Notes: generated by a model not told the origin, from the letters alone. A DNA stretch of 64,000 nucleotides from Aphelocoma coerulescens (GCF_041296385.1 NC_091017.1:50714214-50778213); one strand, 5' to 3'. Shown: positions 1 through 13,353, counted from the first letter of the stretch. Translations and numbers: made by a program.

Positions 1-3000
1 GGCGTAATTTGGATTATTTCAGAGCCAGTAATATCTTGCATTGTGCCCAAGGACAAGACTCATATTTCTCATTTTATTTAAGAACTGCATAAATTCACTA
101 TTATAATGATGTCTCTGAAAACTTAAGTTTACAGAAGGTAAATAGAATTTTAGATTCTCCTATGTAACCCAACTCATCATCTAGATATCTTTTTAACAAC
201 AAATGACAACAGTATGTTCAGACTGAAGAAGAGCAGAGCAGATAATTTTAATTACAGATCCCATTCATACAGAGATGCCACCATATATGTCTATTTTCAA
301 AATTACTTGACAATAGAAAAAATATTAGGTCCGATATAGAGCTATAGCAAAATACAGATCAGGCTGCCAGCTCTACAAACACAAGGTTCACATTTTCACC
401 TTGGTTTTGAGACTATGAAGTGTACAGTTTGCTAAACATATACTAATAAAATGACCTACTAAAACAATTTAGGAGAACTTTCCAGCCAGTAACTAGTCTC
501 AGGATATAAAATTTAGGCTAAGTACTGCTGAATCCTGTCAACCTCCTTTTCCCCAAACCGCCTAGTCCCGGCTCACTATTTTTACACAGCCAGGCTTCAA
601 TACAAGTGTCATAACCTGAACTCTAAGTGAAGATTTTCCACGCACTGCAGTGGGACTCCAGAGGGCAGATATGTCATGGCTGAAACCAGATGCCAGCAGG
701 AACAGTAAATTTCATGCAGAAGTAATTTTGGATAATTAGCTGTGAAATAAATTAAGTACAGATACGGAGAAATCCAATTCCTAGAATAGCAGACCAGAGT
801 GTCTTTTTAAAACCACATTTAATGGTGTTGCTAACTTCATGGAGTAAATATGTAACATTAACATCTAATAATAACTTTAGCTAGAGTTTTAGATTTCTTT
901 TGTAAGTGTTTAAGGTATGCTGTGTGCATTCATTATTAACAGAGACTTTATTATGGAAAACAGAATGTATGTTTCAGTTGAGATGACGACTGCTTTAATC
1001 TTCCAGATAATTATATTTGACACAGTCTCCATAAAGCTTCAACTTGCATCTGTGATACATTACACTTTCAAAAGGTAAAGCAAAATATTAGATTCTTTAT
1101 CTTTTAAAGTTTAGGCATGAGAACTTCTAATCAGCAAGATTTCAGTTCAAATAACAAACACCAGAAGAAAAACATCCTACCAAATTGCATGAAACACTTG
1201 GAAAAATCATGGGTTTGCTTTTTGATTCTCTTTTTTTAGAAAAAGTAATCTAATTGTAGCCAATGTTCTGAAAAAAAATCTGTTCAGAGCAGAGAAGACA
1301 ATTGTTTGAAATTATGTTTATTTAGTTCCATCAGAGCAGAACTCAAGGAAAGTTCTCACTAGCCATGTAGTGGCTGAATTTTTATTCTCAAATGGAAGCA
1401 TGCAATTAAAACTACAGTAGATGTCAGATACACTTGGACTCTCCTCCCCTTGTGTCTTTCCCTGTCTTCTTGTCTCTACTTCACAAAGCAGTGCATACAC
1501 ATCTCCCTCTTGATCCTAGCACAACTTTCTCATTCTGTATTAGTATTTCATGAGGGACCAACCCTTTTCCACCCTTCTGTGAAATGAAGGTGGGGCGAGT
1601 AAAAGCTTGGGAGAGACAGGTTCTCTCATTCGTCCTGCAGGGCTGGCAGCAGCCTGGAGCTGTGTTTGCAAATACTTTTTAGGCTGTACATAACACAGGA
1701 GAGAAAAGATCTTCTAAGATGTTGGTCACTAATATCCGAGTTTGCAGAATTGATGTGGAATAGAATTTCTCAGAGGTTGACAAAAGGCTACAACAAATGA
1801 ACTTTCCAGAAAGATTCTATGTCTACAAAAGAGCAAATTGCCTTACCAAACCACTATCAAGTATGTAGGGATAAATAGCTAGGATTTCTCAATATCAGGA
1901 AAATAACATATCTTTTCATCATTTCCCCAAATACTGGTTTTAATATGAACACACAAATAAAGCACCTCAAAGAAGTTATGTCACAAGCAACTCCAGGACA
2001 AAGAGTTAAAGCATGGAAGATACCTGAAATAGAAACCCAGAGTCTGAGGAAGGTAGGCAGTGTTAAAAATAAATCCCCAATTCAACCACGTAAATGAATA
2101 TTTACACAAAAATGACACAAGGAGAAGTTACCATTCACAAACTGTCCAGCAGTGCCTTAATTAGTGAAATCTTGAATTCTACTGAAGTATTGTTCCAATA
2201 CCTGTTCGAAAGTTTAGATTCAGTTTGGATCCTACTTTCTGTGTCATTGCTCCCTATGAAAATTCCAGTTTTTCTGCTGTTTTCTCTACCAGTGAGGCTA
2301 CAAACCAACAGCTCAGAGATGATTATTACATCCTGCTTGTCTTCACGGTAACAAACCTGTAGAGATTGTGTTTCACAGTGCTGCAGTGGCAGCATCAGGG
2401 ATGAGAAGGGAGGAAGACAGCTCTGCCTCTTTGCATCACTTAATAAAACACACATTACACAGGGCAGTGATAATGGAAGATGACTTATATGAGACCCCTA
2501 AAACTCACTAAATCTTCTCAGGAATAAGCTTTGTCCATCATTCCCTGCAAGCACTGGGACTTTCTCTTTGATTTAAAATTTCTTGCCGCTCTTTGATCTC
2601 TCTGTTCAGAATGATCTCTGTACTCTGAGTTATCTCCCTGCTCACCCTCTGACTTCAAGGAGTCCAGCTCACATAACACTCCCCACGCTCCCGTTCTGCT
2701 CCCTGCTCCATACACAGACACCAGCCTGCCACCAGTAGATTATATTAAACTCATTGAATCAAATTTGCTCCATTCACAATCACTATTCATGTTGGTCACC
2801 ACAAACAAGCTCAAAAGCTTTGTTTCTTTGATATCTTATTGTGCCATTTTGTATGAGAGATGTCTGAAGAGGAAGACATGTAATTGAAGCAGCTTATCAT
2901 CTTAGTATGACTGGGTAAACACCATCTTAGTGTGACCAGGAGGGACAGAGAGAGTGGAAAAGAGAAAAAACAGAAGAGAGGGAAGGAAAATTTCCAATCA

Positions 3001-4729
3001 TGAAAGAAGATTGTAGAGAAGATTTTTGAATAGGGAGTAACAATAGGAAGCTGGGGATTTTTTTTGAAGTGTTGAGCTGTTTGTTTTGCTTTGGGGTCTG
3101 GCGGGTTTTTTGTGTGCTCTGCACTTTTCTATTACTGCAATTTCATATACAGCCTAATTTGCATTTCCACTGGAAAGAAAGAAGTGCCTTCTGCCATGCC
3201 TTTTATTCTATGAAATTTTATTTATCCTGCCCTAATTCCAGTGATGGGATCAGTCAATTTTTAATGTATTACTCAGCTGACAGAAAGCTATGTATGGGCA
3301 ATTTGCCTGTCAGGTCACTTAAGGAAGGAGAAGCAATGCTGTTTAACACTCTTTTGCTGTAGTGAATCATAACACGTGGCTAATGCTCAAAACTAATCTC
3401 AGTTCACAGCTTATTGCCATCAACTATTTTATAACCAAGAAAGTTCTGTGGCTCAAGTTTAGATGCTTGGAAATGTTTGGACACTACCATAGATTAATAC
3501 TTCCATAAACATCTCTAAGCAGGTGCCTCACATATGGGTAAACAGAATGAAGCTTTAACACTCCCTTCCTCATTTGAATTTTAAACTATGGCATTAGCAC
3601 TAATGTCTCTTTTTTTTTTCTTCAGTATTCAGTATTTCAGCAAACATTTGGCTAAATGGGCAAGATCTGTGGGGTTTTTTAATAACGTAAGAATAGTTTT
3701 TAACCACGTACATTAAAAACATTTTAAAATGGAACAATGTGCAAATGAAACTGGAAGCCCATCTTCTTTCATGTTATTCAGTTACTTATTATTTTGTATT
3801 CATGGATGTGATTAGGAATGCTTTCTGCGTTCCTGTGTTGGTTTATTTATTATTCTTGGAGCACACAGTGATAGTGAGACAGCAGTTCAGAAACAGCCAG
3901 ATAAGCTTACACTTTGAAGTGCACAGAACTCTAATTAAGCTGCGGGGCTGTTTACAAAGCAGGGCCATAATCACACCATGAAGATTGTTCATATTTATTT
4001 GAGATCATGTTTAATTTGAGACTCATAAATGTATATTAGAAGGCTACTCAGTTTATATAAACCCATCAGTATGTATTTATGTCACAATATAAGCTAATTA
4101 AGGTAGTATTTTGACAAGAGCTACTCAGTGTTCCACCAGAAGAAGGCTTCAAGGTTTAGACATTTAAAAGTTCATGAAAGCAACGACAGCTGTAGTTTGC
4201 ATCACGTACTGCTGCTGGGGTGGGTGGATTTTGTGCTTTTTCTTTCTTATAATTACACACCCTTGTTCAAAAATACAGGTCTGGACCATGGCATGAGGGT
4301 AAAAAGCATGCACATCTTGCAAAAGCAGTGTATACAGAGGCAATTACAGTCACCTGGAGAGAAAGCAATTGTCCCTGGGGCTTCTCCACACTTCTCCTAC
4401 CATAGGGGAGGAGCATGGAGAGATGCCCAGCAGTGCACTCTTGACATCATGGAGGAAACTCAGGAAGTTTTCTCTGTTGGTCTACTCTCTCATGGTCTAC
4501 TATCTCTTCTCCAGACTGCATCCATTTAGCCCCTAGGCTGTTCAAAAGTTGACACCAGGGTGTTGACATAAGTCAAATGGGCACTTTTCTGAATGCAAAA
4601 TATGGTGGCACACATAGGGTTGAGTCCAAGGACTGACAAATTGCCCAGATACTTGCACAGTTACAAAAGAACACCTATGTGCTAAATGAAACTTCTCAAT
4701 ATTTTTACTTTACCGGATTGAAAAACAGA

Positions 4730-4753
4730 GATTGGTTTTTTTTAAACCAATCC
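4730..4753. repeat. Short inverted repeat with oligo-T loop
   Basis: gattggttt is followed by five T and then aaaccaatc, giving 9-bp perfect arms. No element structure surrounds it and no function is evident. Confidence 0.35.
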
Positions 4754-5911
4754 AAATGAATCAAAACGTGGCTTTGTCATATCAAGAATTTTGTTGAGAT
4801 TTGTAAAGCTTCTGTTGGAACTTTTATATTTCAACAGAATACATTTTATTTCCCTGACTTTCCATAGGAATTTCTCTAAATCTTTCCAATCTGCTCTGAT
4901 TGGTGGCTGCTTCTTGACCTGATACATATCAGATTTCTGAGATACTGCAGATATTACAGTACCAGGTTTTTTTTTTGGAAAGCAGCGCATGTCAAACCCA
5001 AAATTCGAAGTTCTTCTTTCCCAGCTTGGTCTCCTAGATAGCAGTAGGACTCATCTCCTGAGACATGAAACAATGACTCTTTCCATGTGCCCAGCAGCCT
5101 TTTTTAATTAGATATAAAATTCTGATTCTGAAACATTCTTTTGTTTTGTGATACTTTTGGAGAATTATGGCATTGCTTTTTTTTGCTTCTCTAACAAGGG
5201 GAAAGATGTTTGCATGCATCAGATCAAGCAGGCTGCATAGGCCACTCAGCAAAGATGCTCTAGATTTGCCACACCATTTGTTGCAGTCTGTAGAGAAGTC
5301 ACAGCAAAGCTCAAACTGGCAACATGTTTAAAAATTATGTGTCTCTGGCGGCCTGCGCATATTTTGGATACATACATCCTTCCAGACCCAAGGGGCCAGA
5401 ATCAGACAGATGAGCCAGAGATATACATAAGAATTTGCACATTCATGGAGAGTCAGAGGGGAGGTTGATATATTTTTAAGCAAGCTTGAAGAGCATGAGG
5501 CTTGCACAACTCTTTGTTTATTTCCTGAGAGCTGGACTTAGTTGACAGAACTAAAAATGATATCACCATTTCTGTCCATCCTAGTATCCAATGCATTCTG
5601 TCTGCTCTTTGTCTTTAAGAGCAAAAAGGATCTTTGGTATTATCTTTACAGAGCAGAGCATGGATGGAAGCACTAAAGGACAGAAAACAGATAGCTTTGG
5701 CAAGTGTAGGTCCTTCAGCTGGAAGTGCTGAGCAAGGGTAAGGTTAGAGGGAATTAGCCTCTGCCTCCTGCCCTTGGCTGGTTGGAGAATTATGTGTTTA
5801 AGAATGATGAGCAGCACTTTACAAGTAGATCCAGCCTTGACAGGAAGATTGGAGAGGCACCGCTTTGCTTATGTTAACAAGAGGTTTCTAAAAATATTTC
5901 CAAAACAAGAA

Positions 5912-6045
5912 GTGGGAGAAGTCAGGGGTTGCAGTCCCGAGGCCCGCCAGGGCTGGGGGACAGGAAAGACGCTGCCCTGGGACAGGCAGTGGTGGAGCTG
6001 GTCTCAGCTGGTGGGAGGGCTGGAAGAGCAGGGAAGGTAGGGTCT
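5912..6045. other. GC-rich patch in AT-rich DNA
   Basis: A block of about 130 bases that is clearly richer in G and C than its flanks. It has only a few CpGs, so it is not a CpG island. Four overlapping open frames on both strands (5774-6040, 5888-6097, 5922-6164 and 5929-6258) arise because GC-rich DNA has few stops. No protein family is recognisable in any of them. Confidence 0.4.
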
Positions 6046-8606
6046 GGTCCCCATAAATATTTGCTTCTGGAATTACACAAAGACTCTTCCTGGGCATGCA
6101 TGCTGCTCCTCATGCTTGGAGCGGGCAGCTGTGTCTCTCCTGAGGATGTACTGTCACTCCCCAAACATCAGATGCTGCATTCCCCTCTTGTCAGCAACAG
6201 AGCCCTCTCCTTAAGGATGCCCTCATCTTATTTTTGGTTCAGCACACGTCTTTGTTGACCCATCCAGTTTTTAAGAATTTACTTGTTTGGGTTTTTTTCA
6301 TCTCAGCCATTAAACTGAAATAAATGAATAAAATGAAAAAAAACCTGAATAAAATGAAATCATTCTGGAAGATAGATGGAGTATTGAATGCATTATGACT
6401 GTGGTCATCACCAAAACTATTCAAATACGAAAACCTGTGTCTGATGGTGGTCATTCTTAAGTTTCCAGACACAGTGAAGCCAAGAGATAGAGCTGCCTCA
6501 TAAATTTTACCTAGACACTGTTTTAGGACTTTGCTTATATTTGCATGCATTTTGCTGTAACATCTGTATACAGCTAATTGAATTGTAAATGTAAGACATG
6601 GAAGGGTGTGTTTTCCCAGTTCCAGAAAGGGATTTGTTTTCAGGAGATTTTCCAGTACATTGTCAAATAAAGCAGCAAAAATTTTGCCATTTTCTTTAAA
6701 AATATATTCTTTGCCAACCCATAAATCTCAACATTAAAACCTTTTGTCTTTAATGTAATTCACAGTGTTCCAGTATAGCTGTTTGGTTCAACAATAAATT
6801 ACTCTAGCACACTCATGTTGATCAACATCAAAGGTTCCCCAGGTGAGGTCTGTACCATGTGTGCTTGGTACCAATGGCCTCCTCTCCCAGGTCAGACTGT
6901 AAGCATGAGTTTAGCAGAGGAATGGAGGAAATTCTTCCACACAAACCATCTGCAAGTAACTGCAGGTCTGTGATTCAGGTAGATGTCTCTGTGCAAACAG
7001 CTACACCTTCAAGGGGAGAGGGAACAAGCCTGAGCTGCAGTGGAAAATATCCACATAAGAAGACATCATTTGAGCAGCAGCAACTGGGAATGTGAGGGGA
7101 GCTTGCCTGAGATGCAGAGTAGAGCTCTCAACAACAGTATCGAATAATGGCACAGTGGTGGTGGCATCTCAGCAGCTTTCCCCTGAACACATGGGTGTTT
7201 TCCAGCACAAAACTCTTTGTCACTGTCACCCTGGCACTGCTGCCCACCAGCTGCCTGTACACTGGGCTTGTGGATGCCTTTTCAGCATCATGTGGGAATT
7301 GAGAGGTGCAGACCAAAACTGAGTGTATTGTTCCACAAGGGGCATTAATTAAATAGTGCATGAATGGAGACTGCAGTACAGCTCTGCTCCAATACCATCT
7401 TTTAACATGATTTTAAAAATCATTAATAATCATGTGCTTTTATATTCCATGGCAATCTCTTATCTTATCTCATTTTGTGACTGTATTGAATGTCATGAAT
7501 CTCATATTTCCTCTCCTGATCACATGTATTTGCTTTTAACTGTATTCCCCATTATATCTCAGTCTACATACACTTTTCTAAAATTAACGTCCTTTATTTT
7601 CTATCCATATTTCTAATCTATCTATACCTAATTATTTACCTGTCCATGGCCCATTAAAAATTTTCTGACATTTAATTTAATTCTTTCCACAATCTTACTT
7701 AGATTATCTATTTATTTGTGTTGTAGCATCAGACAAGCAAAAGCTTTTAGCAGTATTTCTCTGCTTTGTTACAGTTTATTTCTCCTTTGCCCTTTGCCAT
7801 TTTCCAGACCATTTTGTTAAACTGGTTTTAAGAACTGTTTTAAACGTTTTGAGCCATGACATGTCTACATGTGTAACATAACCCACTGTAACTCTCAAAG
7901 AACCAAACCCTGATCAGAAATATATGTATGTTGCTGGTTTTATTTTTAAATTCTGAAAAGTTGTTCTGGCTTCCAAAATGAATAATGGCCTGAATGTTTT
8001 TATTGACATTGTAGCCTGGACTAGGTACATGCTTTTGAAAAGGCTCCCCCAACAGCATTCCTTGGTTCGTATCTCCAAGCAATCTTGCAGTATGTGAATT
8101 GGATGGTTTTCAAATGAAACTAAGCCAAAAGATGCACCCTCATGGTGGGCCAGTGATCTCCAACCTGTTCATGAAACCCCGAGGATTCATTCAGTTCACA
8201 AGATGCAGGTAGACATAGTTCAAAGTAACTCTACCCTGAGATGCGTCAAAACTTTGGTACCATTTATTTTGCTGTATAAATCCATTCTTTCTGGGCCATG
8301 TTGCTGGTAATGTAGAGATGACCACTGGTAGTTAAAACTCTCTTGAGACTGTCTTCACCCTTGCTGCCTTCTAAAATAGAGAAATTCAGCTCCTGATTAA
8401 GTTACATTTAAAAATGAGTAATGCTCTTCTGAGCTGTTCACTATTAGAAACAACAGCAGATCTCATCTGAACAGAGTGTACGTGTTTCAAAACAGATATA
8501 TTGTGCTCTGCTCATCATGTCAGCATTTGTCTATGTAAGCCTATGTCAGTATTTGCCAGTGCAAGCATTGCCACTTGCTCTTCCAGGAAGTTTTGCAATA
8601 ATAGTT

Positions 8607-8626
8607 AAAAAAAAAAAAAAAAAAAA
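8607..8626 (+). repeat. Poly(A) tract, 20 bases
   Basis: An uninterrupted run of 20 A followed by a purine stretch (gaagaagg) and nine more A. No retrocopy or SINE body is recognisable immediately upstream. Confidence 0.85.
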
Positions 8627-10069
8627 GAAGAAGGAAAAAAAAATACAACCACGCAAGAGTGTGTTATCATATTGAATTTCTCTAGAGAGTTGGCTGCTTC
8701 TTTCTCTATCCGGCCTCAGAAGGAAGGAGGGGTGTAATGAGGAAAGCAACTGCAAACTATAGCGATCCTTCACCACTGTTTTGTTCAAAGACATACACAG
8801 GACATTAGTGTCTGCAGATGCTCTATAAAGATAAAAGACTAAGGCCTAGATGGGAAGAAATTATGATCTGCATTAAATAGATGGTGAGCCAGTTATTCCC
8901 TCAGTTACACTATTGCAAATCCCATTAATTTCTTTTCATTGTCAGCATGAGATAACGATGTGTCTTAAAGGAAATGAGGACTAAAATAAGAAAGTGTGAA
9001 ATAAATTACCTAATGTTATGAAAATAAAAACTGTTTTGTTCTAGGAAGGAATTCAAAGGGACTGAAAATCCATAGGTTAAAACACATTTCTGTAATTTGG
9101 TCTCTGTATGCCAACCTTGTGACAAGTTAATCAATCAATTTAATGATAATACTTCTAAAGAAAATAATGGTATCTAATATTAATAGCTGTAGCTGCTGTA
9201 AAAAAATTAAGGACTATCCCTAGAATGAACATGAAGACAACTTTATTTGACAGTTTTTGCTTTCCCATATAAAAAAGGGGATTAGGTTTTTAAACTGGCA
9301 TCTCTCATCTCTTCACATATTACCATACATAACATTAAAAAGGGAAAGAGAGTCTCAGGTACCCTTTTATTTCTCCCTTTCTCCCTCAGGGAAGCCACAG
9401 GACACAGTAATCAATTTAAAAGGTCAAAACAAGCAAGGTCAAATGGCTTAATTTACTGTGACTATTAATCTCTGTTACATTCATAAACATTTTTCATATG
9501 GGAACTTATCTTTCCACTCAGCAAAGATGTGGAGGCTTAGTTCCCTCTCTTTTTTCTTGTCTCCCCTTTTCCTCTCATTTTTGTATTTCTATTCTTTCAT
9601 TAGTGCACTGTCATGAAGTACTAAATATAGGGAACTCAGAATCGGGCCCTATTCCATGTCTTAGCTAGGGTAAAATGCAAGAAAAGATATGGTAACGAAA
9701 TAAAATACCTGACCTCTAAATACTTAAAATTACTTTATCTCTCTTCTATTTCTTACCTTTTTCATGTTCAAACATGAAAGATTACCTGAAATATCAGCTA
9801 AGCAGGGAAATATTGTCCTAATAATTGAGCATGCAAGTATGTGCCTGGTAAGTTATTTGATTAAACAGGAAGCTAGAATAGTATAGATATCCACAAATAA
9901 AGCCCCAAATCTAAATGACTATATCGTTAGCTCATTTGTAAACTGTTCCAGATGTAAGATTTTGGCAGCTTTCCAGTAGGCTGGCTGCAGTCTGAGCTTT
10001 CCTGCATCCGCAGTGAGAACTGCAATGCCTGACTCTTCAAGGAAAAGCTCCACAAGGCTGATGACAAAT

Positions 10070-10078
10070 TATATAAAG
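10070..10078 (+). promoter_or_regulatory. TATA box of the alternative promoter
   Basis: TATATAAAG lies 116 bases before the ATG of the first exon. A start site about 25-32 bases downstream, near 10100, would give a 5'UTR of roughly 90-95 bases with no upstream ATG in frame with the exon. The surrounding 150 bases are not CpG-rich, so this looks like a tissue-restricted TATA promoter rather than a housekeeping CpG-island promoter. That class assignment is inference; the motif and spacing are seen directly. Confidence 0.5.
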
Positions 10079-10099
10079 TAACAACCTGCCTGCCTGGCA

Positions 10100-10193
10100 C
10101 AGAGAAATCCAAACAGATCCCCGGGCAGAGAATGCCCTTTTTCCTGGGGCAAAGCTACAGTCGTTTGACCTGGAAGTGTGATCGATCTGCATT
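10100..10193 (+). other. Probable 5'UTR of the alternative first exon
   Basis: This is the stretch between the start site expected from the TATA box and the ATG at 10194. It is non-repetitive and includes an ETS-like ggaagtg core near 10172 and an attatgcat octamer-like word overlapping the ATG. The 5' boundary is an estimate only. Confidence 0.35.
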
Positions 10194-10308
10194 ATGCATC
10201 ACCCGGTGAAAGCCCCTCTGAGGAGATCATTTAGTGATCATATCAGGGACTCCACTGCTAGAGCCTTGGATGTTATCTGGAAAAACACGAGAGACAGACG
10301 ACTGGCAG
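10194..10308 (+). CDS. DLC1: Alternative first coding exon of a DLC1/STARD13-family RhoGAP, probably DLC1
   Basis: This exon encodes 38 codons plus one base of a codon completed in the next exon. The start ATG has A at -3 and an in-frame TGA at 10179-10181, so the frame cannot extend upstream. Residues 10-17 read RRSFSDHI and residues 27-38 read VIWKNTRDRRLA. I recognise this basic, helix-prone segment as an alternative N-terminus in the DLC1/STARD13 family, where it is joined to the SAM-domain start (IEAKEACDWL). The exon ends GCAG at 10308 and is followed by gtgaga, a strong donor. The leftover G is phase 1, which suits a next exon starting with AG to give Glu. Family members are focal-adhesion RhoGAPs with SAM, RhoGAP and START domains; only the extreme N-terminus is present here. 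R11-S12-F13-S14 is an RxxS-type motif with a further Arg at position 10, so phosphorylation is possible (inference). The exon contains several CpGs, more than its surroundings. STARD13 is the main alternative. The first six or so residues may vary between species. Confidence 0.68.
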
Positions 10309-12970
10309 GTGAGAAGGACATTACATAAATATATTTTAAAATTCATAAGGGATCAAAACCTATAACAGTAATTAGTGGTATCATTTGCATACGTATCGGT
10401 GTAGCCTCTGAGTATTTCTCCAGCCTTTTGTTTGTGTGTCATGTTACATCTGTGCTGTGCCTAGGGTGGAGCTGTATGTGCTCCTCTAACTAGATGAGAC
10501 AAACTTCGGTTAAAAGAAAAGCAGCAGCGAATTTTGGTTCAGTATTATGGCACAAACTCCTCAGACTAAAGTATGCTGAAGCATTTTATTTTGCTATTGG
10601 GTCAGAGCTCATGCTTTACTGCCGTGATGTGCTTCAGTGAGTTGCATTAAGGAGCGTTTTGTAGCCAAGGAGTGTGTCAGTTGGAATATCTGGGCTGTGC
10701 ACTGAGCAATTACTGGTATTTCCTCTGGCAAGGATTTCAGTACTGTGCACTCCAAGTGAGTGTCAGGTATGCCAGAGCTAGGCTTCTGAGATACAAATTA
10801 CCAGCCATCTATATAGTTTCAGTCCACATTTTTATTTTGACTTGCAAATACTCAAAAACTCGAGGCAGACCATCATAGAGAGTTGGAGAAGAAGATAATT
10901 TAACTCACTTTATTTTTCTCTTCTCTTATTGTCTGTCAGATGAATGCTTCACATTCACCCTGCTGGGGTTGTTACTTTTATTTTGCAGCATTTAGAGGTT
11001 TCAAAGAAGGCAGCAGAAATGCACAATGGGTGTGACTGCCAGAGGGATCATTTTGGTTTGTTTGTATACTTACAGTGGGGGTGGTTTATTCCAGGGGGAG
11101 TGAATGAGGGAGGAGAAATGTGAGTAACGATAAGATCAAGAATGAGATGACCAAGAGGCAGACTTTATGGTCTACTAATGTAAACTGAAAGTTTACATTA
11201 CTCTCCTGCATTTATGTTTTTGAGAAATAAGAGTAGCTAAGTGCATAACATTTAGTTGAGCACTAATTCCAAAACTGATTACATTGGGTAATCAGGCAGT
11301 GAGTGGCCATTGCCTATAAAGAAACACATGGGCAAAAATCTGCTCTGAATTAGACCTACTCATAAAAACCTTGTTCTGCCCACTTGTGTTAGTGACTGGA
11401 TTAATTCTGTGCCTGTTCCCATAGATGGCAAAGGACAGTGAGTTTCCTAGGCAGAGGAACTCAGCTTTACCACTATTTTACAGTAAAACCTCATGGTCAC
11501 AGGAGATGGGGGCATCACATTTACTTTAGTGCTCAGTAGGTGGTCACAAATATGGCAGTGTCATAAAAGCACTGGACATTAACATCTCTCCACGGCAAAA
11601 GGAACTAGGCAGACAGTCCACTTCATCTCTCAAAGGTGTGTTATAAAAACTGGGTGTCTTTGGTAGCCTTAACCACTGCAGGGCATGGAGCAGCAGTCAC
11701 AACACAGGTCCTGATGTTCAGGACATTTCTGAAACTTCACTGGAAGAAGCACTAAGAGGAGAGAAATTCTGAGTGAAAAGGCATGGATGTTACACAAATC
11801 TATAAAAGGGGAGCCGGTGGGGCCAAGTCAGCCTTTGTTTAATCTGCATGTTGCCCAGTCAGCTAGACACTAGTTAACCCTGACATTCAGTGCCATTCTA
11901 CCTGCTAGAGATGTTTATGTGAATGCTTTGAAGTATGCTTTTTATTTTATCATTAAGTTCAGAATGGCATTTGCATCAGCAGACTCCAAGTACCTCTGGC
12001 CCGTGTCCACGTACTACAACTGCTACCAACTGTCTTCTATAAAATTGTTTTCCTCTCATCAGCTGACACAGGAAAGCATGTAATGATATGTAATTTATAC
12101 CTTCAGAATGTGACCTACATATGAAAGTATGCAGATTTTATCAGGATACAAAGAGACCTTGATAAATGTATATATTTAACCTTACATATGATTATCAAAT
12201 ATTTGGAGGCTAAACAACTGCTAATTATATTTCTGGAGACTCTGTCACATTCCTAGAAACGGGGAGTGAACGTGAACCCTTTAGCCCCTTTAGCTGCGCT
12301 GATAAGGCTCGGCATGTTTTTATTCTACTTGGCATCTGGTTATGAGCCATCATAGTTTTTATCAATACAAGGCTTAGATGTTAGAGGACCCTTAAAAACA
12401 GTGACAGTTCCATTTTCCAGGCTGTGCTGGTGATGTAGACTTGTCAGTTCACCAGTATATTTGGACTGCTGTCAGTCACAAAATCCAAAAATCATCAAGC
12501 TAAGCCCCCAATAAGAAGTACAGCATGTAGTTGGAATAGATGTCAGGGTGTATTTCAGAAAATACTTCATGAAGAGATTCAGGAAGAGAAACAAAACAGC
12601 AAGTTGTGTTGCTGTTCTGTTTGTTCTCCAGGATATCAGCAGTTTAAACTGCTGACTACCTGAAAATGGTCAAGAAAGGTCATGACACTGAAAGGAGAAA
12701 TCCTCTTAGATCAGCAATTTGTGTTATCAGGACATGCCTTTAAAAAAAACCCACATTATTTGCAAAAGAAAGAAGAAAATATGAAATATGTGTTCTTCAT
12801 GGCATATTCAAGACAAAGTAAATGTTTTGCCTTCAAAACATCCTTCTAGCCTGCACACAGAAGTAGCATTTCATTAAATATAATTTGATATCATCATCAA
12901 ACAGGGAGTACTATCTACTTGCTAAGTAGGAAATATATCATGGAAAATGTTTTTTCCATTAGATAAGAAT
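10309..12970 (+). other. First intron, proximal part; no gene seen
   Basis: Begins with the gtgagaagg donor of the alternative first exon. The region is unique sequence without a recognisable exon or repeat. A patch around 12255-12320 has several CpGs, unusual for this intron, and could be conserved regulatory DNA, but nothing in it is diagnostic. Confidence 0.45.
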
Positions 12971-13353
12971 GACTGGAGAAGAAAAGACTTTGGGAAGACC
13001 TTGTAGCAGCTTTCCAGTATCTAAAAGGGGCTTACAAGAAAGCTGGAGAGGAACTTTTCACAGGGGCATATAGTGAAAAAACAAGGGGTAATGGACTTAA
13101 GCTGAAAGACAGTAGGTTTACACTAGATATTAGGAAGAAATTCTGTGCTGTAAGGGTAGGGAGGTGCTGGAACAGGTTGCCCAGAGAGGCTGTGGACTCC
13201 CCATCCCTGGAGATGTTTGAGACGGGGCTGGATGGGGCTTTGAGCAACCTGGTCTAGTGGAAGGTGCCCCTGCCCATGGTAGGGGATTGGAACCAGATGG
13301 TCTTTAAAGTCCCTTCCAACCTAAACCACTCTATAATTCTAGGATTCTATGAT
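12971..13353 (+). mobile_element. CR1 LINE, 5'-truncated 3' end
   Basis: About 380 bases match the avian CR1 3' end in order. First comes the end of the ORF2 coding region, recognisable from 'cttccagtatct', 'ggaagaaattct' and 'aacaggttgcccagagaggc'. Then comes the 3'UTR, with 'ctggatggggctttgagcaa', 'cctggtctagtgg' and 'gtcccttccaacc'. It finishes with the decayed ATTCTATG-type tail (attctaggattctatgat). CR1 copies are normally 5'-truncated and lack target-site duplications, as here. Open frames at 13032-13247 (-) and 13264-13455 (+) overlap it and are not host genes. It is inserted in the same orientation as the first exon. Confidence 0.93.

Larger units (their letters stand above)
1..10069. 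other. Non-coding flank upstream of the alternative promoter; no gene seen
   Basis: About 10 kb of AT-rich single-copy DNA. It contains short open frames of 60-133 codons on both strands, the longest at 4128-4529 (+). None has a recognisable domain, credible flanking splice sites or codon use that stands out. No CR1 or LTR copy is evident. If the exon at 10194 is DLC1, this region is probably an intron of the longest isoform, whose large N-terminal exons would lie further upstream. I looked for those upstream coding segments here and did not see them. Confidence 0.5.

Noticed and set aside
4128..4529. 133-codon plus-strand frame
   Set aside because: No domain, no splice context, and composition that changes along its length as in chance frames.
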